The notes under the pieces were generated by a model. It ran no database searches. It saw nothing but the letters and a program-made list of their open reading frames with translations, and was not told where the DNA came from. A program made the position numbers and the translations under genes. Shown here one piece after another: positions 58,474 through 64,000 of a stretch of DNA of 64,000 nucleotides. Origin of the DNA: Bacteroidaceae bacterium (GTDB lineage: Bacteria; Bacteroidota; Bacteroidia; Bacteroidales; Bacteroidaceae); assembly GCA_017469685.1 (NCBI GenBank), contig JAFUFW010000021.1, forward strand, positions 47,952-111,951, given 5' to 3'. The first letter of the stretch is position 1. Each line of letters begins with the position of its first letter.

Positions 58474-58504
58474 CTTGTCCAGTTTTGATAATTTGGTAAC
58501 TTTG
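58474..58504 (+). promoter_or_regulatory. Promoter of the second giant secreted protein
   Basis: TAACTTTG (58497-58504) is an exact -7 match, with CTTG (58474-58477) 19 bp upstream. The CTTG-19-TAnnTTTG layout equals that of the first giant gene, suggesting the two are regulated alike. Confidence 0.65.
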
Positions 58505-58513
58505 TTGCCGAAT

Positions 58514-58540
58514 TGGCTACGTACGCTCGTACGTCGGCCA
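58514..58540 (+). other. Leader hairpin near the predicted transcription start
   Basis: TGGCTACGTAC and GTACGTCGGCCA fold into a GC-rich stem (ACGTAC/GTACGT plus TGGC/GCCA, small bulge) with a 4-nt GCTC loop, just after the -7 element. It could protect the mRNA 5' end. The rest of 58198-58608 is AT- and T-rich without a gene. Confidence 0.45.
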
Positions 58541-58608
58541 CAACAACTGTCGTGTAATTCATAGAAAACATTTATAAATTCCTATTTATTAACTAATTTT
58601 ATTAACTT

Positions 58609-61600
58609 ATGAAGAAAGCTTTTCTTTTCTTGCTGGGCCTGATCGCTACTATCGGCGCTTGGGCACAGACCTCGCCCTATAAAGGCGTGGAATTGGCTGA
58701 AGGCGATTTCTTCCTTTACAACGTTGAGACGGGCCTGTGGCTTCAGAACAACGATGGTATCAACAGGGGAGAATGGAACACCCGTGGAGCAGTAGGCTCT
58801 TATGGCTTCGAGTTCGGCGTTTCAGCTATTGAAGGTGGTTATCAGCTGAATCCAAAGTTTGGCCACAACCAAAGCATGAATGGCTCAAACTTCTACCTTG
58901 ACACTCCTGACGCTGTTACAGCGTGGACAATCGAGGCAAAGGAAGCAAGCGATGTCACGAATGCTTACACTATCAAGTTCGGCGATCAAGTGCTGAGCGT
59001 TAACGCCAGTAACAAACTCGATTATGGTGCAGAAGCAAACACTTGGCAGTTTGTGACTCGTGAAGAGCGCATCGCTTATCTTGAGGAAAACGCCTCTGTT
59101 GACAATCCTGTAGACGCAACCTTCTTGATTCAAGACCCTGGTTTCGCAAATGAAAATTCGCGCGCCAATGCTTGGACGTGGGCTCGTAATGGCGGTAATC
59201 GCGATGATGTACGCGTAGACGGAGGTGATGCAGGCTATCGCTGCCGCCGTTCCTACGCTGTATGGAATACTGCAGATTTCACGCTTAAACAGACAATCAC
59301 CGGTGCTCCTAATGGAAAGTATGAGCTGACTATCAAGGGTTACTATCGCGATGGTAATCGTGACGATGTAGCAGCTCGCCGTACAGCAGGCACCGAACGC
59401 TTGCTCGCCAACTACTTCGTAGGCGAAAGCAAGGCTCAGGTTATGTCCATCCTTGATGGTGCTGCTGAGACCAGATCTGCAGACTTATTCTATTATCCTG
59501 ATGGAGCAAACCAAGAAGCTCCTTTTGGATATTATCCCGACAACGCTGACGCTTTCAATCGTATCTTCCAAGACTATCCTGAAGCTTACGCCAATGAAGG
59601 TGTTATCGGAATCGTTTCTGACGGCACATTGGTTGTCGGTGTTGAGAAGATTGAAGCCAACGCCAATGACTGGTTCGCTTTCGATGATTTCAGAATTAAG
59701 TATCTCGGCAATGAGATAGATCTCTCTGAGTTCCTCGCAGCTCTCGAAGCAGCTATTGCTGCCGCTGATGAGTATAATTCAGACAACACATCAACTGCTC
59801 TGAAAAATGCTTTGACAGCAGCATATGACAACGCAACCGCAGCGCGGACTTCTACGAACCAGCAAGAAATTACTGCTGCAACCTCGGCTCTGAACGCAGC
59901 CCTTAACGCAGCCAAGGCTGTCGATGTATCCGTTCTGAAAGCAACGGCTGCTTTGGCTAAGGCTGAAGGCCTCGACACATCTGCTGCTGACGAGCTCGTA
60001 GCCAACGCCACAGACGGCGGCGCTGTTGCTTCTGCTCTCTTCGACCTGCGCGCAGCTCGCAAGATCAACGCCCAGCGTATGCCCGACATCTACACGGGTT
60101 CTGCACCTGAGGACGGCGCTAAGGTTTACATCTTCAACCTCGGCACAGGCATGTTCCTCGGCACAGGTGCCAGCTACAACACACACTGCGCTGTTGACCA
60201 GGTTGGTATCGAGGTCGAGCTCATTGCCGATGGCGATGGCTTCAAGATAAAGACAAATCGCGGTAGCGGTTGGTTGGCTAAAGGCAATCGCGAGACTACA
60301 GCCTATGTCGACTGCCCCACTCAGCAAGTATGGCACTTCCTCCCTTCAAATGACGGAGAAGGTATCTACAACATCAGCTTCGATGGTACTGCTGAAAACC
60401 TCCTTGGTTACAATCCTCTGAGCGTAAATGATGAGGGTAATACCTACTGGTCGTCTATTGGCATTAAGCGTACAGATGTCTCTGACCCCAATAACCAGTG
60501 GAAGATTGTCACAGCTGAAGAGCGCGAAGCCCTCTTGGCAGAGGCCAGCAAGGAGAATCCTGTTGATGCAAGCTACCTCATTGGCGCAGCAAGCCTCAAC
60601 AAACAGGATAACAAAGATGCTGCCTGGACAAAGGACGGTGGCGCTTGGGTCGACAACTTCGAGAACCACGCTTTTGAGTGCTGGAATGCCGACAACTTCA
60701 AGCTCTCTCAGACCATTGAAGGCCTGAAGCCCGGTCTGTATCAAGTTGCTGTTCAGGCTTTCTGGCGTGAAGGCGACGGAGGCAATCAAGCCGCTCTGGC
60801 AAATGCAGGCACTCTGAATCAGAAGGCTTATCTCTTCGCTAATGACGCTCAGGTACTGCTGCCTAATATCGCTTCGGTAACAGACTTTGTGCCTGGCGTT
60901 GGCGGTGATGCAAGATGCAATAATGGCATATTCCCCAACTGGGTATCCGAGGCTATCGAGTATATGGAGACAGGCGCTTATTGGGCTGTAGAGGACGTTG
61001 TCGTCGAAGAGGATGGCACCCTGACTCTTGGCATCGCAGTCGACGAGAAGGTCGCTTTTGGCGACTGGGTCGTTGCTGACAACTTCCGTCTGACATATCT
61101 CGGCGAGGCCTCGAACTATGACCGTGCTCTCCTTTCCGTCGAGGATGGCAAGAACTACAGTATCTTCACTGAGATTGAAGGTCAGAAGTACTATGTGACT
61201 GACGACGGTCATCTCACTGCCGACGAGACTGCACGCGGTGCGTTCGATTTCCAGAAGGTTACTGGAAATACTCAGTATGAGTATGGCTACCTGCTCAATT
61301 CGCAGAATAACACTCGCTTCAGCAATCCTTACACCACTACTGAAGCAGCTATGACCAACGGCAGCCTGAATATCTCGACTAACAATCGTGTCGATTGGGA
61401 AGCACAGGTACTCTTCCAGAACGCCGATGGTCTGTACGCTATTCGCGCTACTAACGCTCCCTACAACGGCGAGGCCAGCGGTTGGAACTGGATAGGTAAC
61501 ACCTACTGGACAGCCAACTCTGGCGATGAGGGTCCTCTGGCCGAGTACAGTTTCGACATTGAGAGCAACTACATCTGGCAGCTCGAAGAGAATCAGGCAA

Positions 61601-64000
61601 TCAACCTCAACCTCGTCTATGAGGATCAGGTTATTGCTACTCAGACTGCAGCCCGCATAGTTGGTGCATCTGCTCCTGAAGTTCCTGTCAGCTTCAAGCA
61701 GGATCGTACAATCGTGGCCGCTTACAAGGGCCTCGTTTACTTCACTCCTGATGTTGACGAAGTAACGGAAGAGACTACTGAGATTAACTACACAGCCCAG
61801 AGCGCTATCTCTGAGAGCTTCAATAAAGCCAAGTGGTTCAACATGAACATCCGCGGCGGCTACTGGGTAGCTATGGACGAGACAGAGCCTTACTATCCGA
61901 AGACTGACAAGGATCTCGAGGCTGCTGCAAGTCAGTGGGCATTCGGCTTAGTCGAAGGTGCTACCTCTGAGCAGATTGTCATCTGGAACCGCGCCGCTGG
62001 CGCTGAGAAGTCGCTCAAGTATACTGGCGAGAACGACAGCAACGGCAAGCCCCTTGTGGCTATGCGCGATGGTCAGACTGCTTGGGAAGCATTCTCAAGC
62101 GCTGATGGCTTCGTTATCCGTCAGGTCGGCAGCGGCGAAAATATGTACGTCAACCAGAATGGCGGCAATACAGGTCCCTTCAGTATCTGGAATAGCGGAT
62201 ATGCTCTCAACGACGCCGGTTCAGTCCTCCGCATCTATCCTGTAGAGGTTGAAGAAGAGGAAGAGGGCGAAGCTCTCGAACTCGCTGTAGAGGTTGAGCG
62301 TTATATCGGCTTGGGTTACAATGTGACAAATGCCACCGTTGACTTCACCGAAGCTAAGGAATATCTCGGCGTAGAGGAAGTGACGGAAGATATGCTCTAC
62401 TTTGTCAATCCCGACGGTACATGGATTGATTATGCCACCTACGCCGTTTCACCCGATCCCAACTTTACATATGATGGTTGGTGCGATGGTGAAGGCGCAG
62501 CCGCTCAGTGGGGCGAAACAACTATGGTTAACGTTAAGTTCTTCCAGGCTATTCCTGACGGCGAATTCACTGTCTGCGACATGAATGGTGCCGACGAGTT
62601 GGGCAAGACCTACACCGTTAAGTGGGGCTTGAAGGCTAATGACAAGAGCGTTGTCTACTCGATCAACGTGACATTCGTTGAGGCTCCTGTCACCGAACTC
62701 ACCTTCGACGACCTCGAGATTGCTCAGACCGAGGAACTCGATGTTAAGTCAGAGCTTGGTGCAGCCTATGAGGGCCTGACCGCAACTGCTGATGTTGCCA
62801 ACATCCTTGCTGCTCTCGAAGTAGAGTCGCTTGCTGATGTCACCATCGCTGCAGTGCAGCCCGACGGCACTCTCGACCTCAGCTATCAGCGCGGTACTAC
62901 CGACGGCTGGCGTGATGCTGACGGCGCATGGAAGGCTTGGGATGGTGAATTAGAGTTAGCTCCTTACTTCTACGTCAAGGCTGATTTCGATCGTGATCCT
63001 CAGTTCTATGAGATTGGCGGTTATCCTGGTCACACCGACGAGGCTGCTAAGTTCACCGCTCCTTACGTATTCATCGTAACCGGAACAGCTAAGGCTTACC
63101 TCCTCAACGTCAACCTTATCTATCCTGCTCCTCGCGAGAGTGTTGCTTACGAAGGTACTATCGATCAGACTGTAAGTCATCCTGCAGCAGGTGTGTTGGG
63201 TGAGAGCACTGGTGATGAACAGACTGTAACCATTACTAAGAATGGTGATGGTACTGTTGATATCACCTATTCCGGCTTTACTCAGCCAGCTCCTAGACTC
63301 GAACTGCCTGAGTTCACGGTAAAGAATGTTCAGGTCGTTGAGAATGAAGATGGGTCATTGAGCTATAGCAAAGATGCTGAGCAGATGACTATTGTCTTGG
63401 CAACTGGCATGAATATGGTTTATTGGGCTATTGTCGAAGGTACTCAAGAAAATTCAGAGGAAGGTCCTAACCTCACCCTGATTCTTGAACAGCGTGGAAA
63501 TGATGGCACGCCCGGAATGAAGAATGAGATTGTCTTCAATCCGAATGCTATCGAACCCGAACCGCAAGGCGGTGAGTATGCTGGTATGATCAAGCAGATC
63601 CTCTCGCACCCCGACACTGGCGTACAGGGTAAGGCTACTGGCGAGCAGACTGTGAAGATTGAGCCCGCTGAGGACGGCAAGGTCAACATCACCTATTCTG
63701 GCTTCACAATGCCTGTAACAGGTGCTGAACTGCCCGAGTTCACCGTAGAAGGTGTAGAAGCTACCGAGAACGAGGATGGCTCCATCAGCTATGCTCTGCC
63801 CGAGGATGCTGAGGCTGTGGTCGTCATCGGCCGCGGCACGGGCGCCGTGACCTACAAGGTTGCCCTCGAAGGTACGCAGGAGAGCGCAGAAGCTATCCCC
63901 GTGCTGAAGCTCGTGCTTGACAACTCCGTCGTCGACACCGTATGGTTCGGCGAGAATGAGAAGACCATCGACAAGGCCATCGTAACCGCCATCAACGGCC
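58609..64000 (+). CDS. Giant multi-domain secreted protein, partial (C terminus beyond window)
   Basis: The frame is open from the ATG at 58609 for 1797 codons to the window end. A signal peptide ends IGAWA. Modules: a ricin-like N terminus, a galactose-binding-like module (about residues 190-365, ITGAPNGKYELTIKGYYRDG), an Ala-rich helical FIVAR-like segment (about 370-445), a ricin-like module (about 500-620, VYIFNLGTGMFLGTG), a second galactose-binding-like module (about 660-830), a module paralogous to the neighbour (about 844-1000, SIFTEIEGQKYYVTDDGHLT) and two calycin-like barrels (about 1512-1637 and 1655-1790, MIKQILSHPDTG). The last residues, IVTAING, match the point in the neighbour just before its sorting tail, so little is missing. 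It is a tandem paralogue of the 53578 gene. Function unknown. Confidence 0.8.
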   Translation, partial: MKKAFLFLLGLIATIGAWAQTSPYKGVELAEGDFFLYNVETGLWLQNNDGINRGEWNTRGAVGSYGFEFGVSAIEGGYQLNPKFGHNQSMNGSNFYLDTPDAVTAWTIEAKEASDVTNAYTIKFGDQVLSVNASNKLDYGAEANTWQFVTREERIAYLEENASVDNPVDATFLIQDPGFANENSRANAWTWARNGGNRDDVRVDGGDAGYRCRRSYAVWNTADFTLKQTITGAPNGKYELTIKGYYRDGNRDDVAARRTAGTERLLANYFVGESKAQVMSILDGAAETRSADLFYYPDGANQEAPFGYYPDNADAFNRIFQDYPEAYANEGVIGIVSDGTLVVGVEKIEANANDWFAFDDFRIKYLGNEIDLSEFLAALEAAIAAADEYNSDNTSTALKNALTAAYDNATAARTSTNQQEITAATSALNAALNAAKAVDVSVLKATAALAKAEGLDTSAADELVANATDGGAVASALFDLRAARKINAQRMPDIYTGSAPEDGAKVYIFNLGTGMFLGTGASYNTHCAVDQVGIEVELIADGDGFKIKTNRGSGWLAKGNRETTAYVDCPTQQVWHFLPSNDGEGIYNISFDGTAENLLGYNPLSVNDEGNTYWSSIGIKRTDVSDPNNQWKIVTAEEREALLAEASKENPVDASYLIGAASLNKQDNKDAAWTKDGGAWVDNFENHAFECWNADNFKLSQTIEGLKPGLYQVAVQAFWREGDGGNQAALANAGTLNQKAYLFANDAQVLLPNIASVTDFVPGVGGDARCNNGIFPNWVSEAIEYMETGAYWAVEDVVVEEDGTLTLGIAVDEKVAFGDWVVADNFRLTYLGEASNYDRALLSVEDGKNYSIFTEIEGQKYYVTDDGHLTADETARGAFDFQKVTGNTQYEYGYLLNSQNNTRFSNPYTTTEAAMTNGSLNISTNNRVDWEAQVLFQNADGLYAIRATNAPYNGEASGWNWIGNTYWTANSGDEGPLAEYSFDIESNYIWQLEENQAINLNLVYEDQVIATQTAARIVGASAPEVPVSFKQDRTIVAAYKGLVYFTPDVDEVTEETTEINYTAQSAISESFNKAKWFNMNIRGGYWVAMDETEPYYPKTDKDLEAAASQWAFGLVEGATSEQIVIWNRAAGAEKSLKYTGENDSNGKPLVAMRDGQTAWEAFSSADGFVIRQVGSGENMYVNQNGGNTGPFSIWNSGYALNDAGSVLRIYPVEVEEEEEGEALELAVEVERYIGLGYNVTNATVDFTEAKEYLGVEEVTEDMLYFVNPDGTWIDYATYAVSPDPNFTYDGWCDGEGAAAQWGETTMVNVKFFQAIPDGEFTVCDMNGADELGKTYTVKWGLKANDKSVVYSINVTFVEAPVTELTFDDLEIAQTEELDVKSELGAAYEGLTATADVANILAALEVESLADVTIAAVQPDGTLDLSYQRGTTDGWRDADGAWKAWDGELELAPYFYVKADFDRDPQFYEIGGYPGHTDEAAKFTAPYVFIVTGTAKAYLLNVNLIYPAPRESVAYEGTIDQTVSHPAAGVLGESTGDEQTVTITKNGDGTVDITYSGFTQPAPRLELPEFTVKNVQVVENEDGSLSYSKDAEQMTIVLATGMNMVYWAIVEGTQENSEEGPNLTLILEQRGNDGTPGMKNEIVFNPNAIEPEPQGGEYAGMIKQILSHPDTGVQGKATGEQTVKIEPAEDGKVNITYSGFTMPVTGAELPEFTVEGVEATENEDGSISYALPEDAEAVVVIGRGTGAVTYKVALEGTQESAEAIPVLKLVLDNSVVDTVWFGENEKTIDKAIVTAING

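Overview
The window comes from a member of the Bacteroidales, most likely a Prevotellaceae-like gut or rumen anaerobe (the family is an inference). The evidence is: SusC/SusD outer-membrane pairs; lipoproteins with an acidic stretch after the cysteine; C-terminal sorting tails of the type IX secretion kind; many promoters with the Bacteroidetes -7 element TAnnTTTG; few Shine-Dalgarno sequences; and the order aspC-purH-mreBCD-mrdA-rodA. No rRNA, tRNA, CRISPR array, transposase or phage gene is visible.

Layout. 1-4.0 kb: end of a nucleoside kinase (cut by the window edge), cysteine desulfidase (CyuA family), MTA/SAH nucleosidase and two small membrane proteins. 4.2-8.5 kb, minus strand: an envelope operon of VTC polyphosphate polymerase-like protein, DUF4956 membrane protein, DUF2490 outer-membrane protein, a sorting-tail protein and a Cthe_2159-type beta-helix protein. 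8.6-31.8 kb: housekeeping genes, namely frr, rsgA, trxA, dnaE, phospholipid synthesis (psd, pssA), aroB, a GH43 glycosidase, a DUF1573 protein, meaB, the rod-shape operon, a purH reduced to its IMP cyclohydrolase half, aspC, ribBA and an LptF/LptG permease. 32.2-49.2 kb: a complete starch-utilisation locus. A LacI regulator, sugar MFS transporter, 4-alpha-glucanotransferase and GH97 alpha-glucosidase lie on the minus strand. SusC, SusD, SusE, a SusF-like protein with duplicated modules and a GH13 amylase lipoprotein lie on the plus strand. A perfect LacI-type operator sits between the divergent halves. 49.2-53.5 kb: a repeat-rich stretch with only three genes (MATE transporter, GxxExxY protein, YfcE-like phosphodiesterase). 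53.5-64 kb: two very large paralogous secreted proteins, the second running off the window.

How the genes work together. In the starch locus the surface amylase cuts starch bound by SusD/E/F, SusC imports oligosaccharides, periplasmic GH97 releases glucose, and the MFS carrier and MalQ handle maltose-type sugars in the cytoplasm. LacI probably senses a sugar and controls both arms.

The least ordinary content is repetitive DNA. (a) A GC-rich palindromic element of about 77 bp sits in the same reading frame inside two adjacent genes, malQ and the MFS transporter, in each case in a probable loop or linker. One copy has an extra 24-bp (8-codon) unit. (b) Three intergenic arrays each contain exactly four 22-bp units built on AACCCTTAAGGGTT. 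(c) A family of 9-bp-period TACGGATT repeats in direct and inverted clusters brackets each of the three genes at 49-53 kb, including the PD-(D/E)XK-fold GxxExxY gene. (d) A roughly 20-bp motif, CGCCCATTTCATCGAT, occurs three times between genes and once inside aroB.
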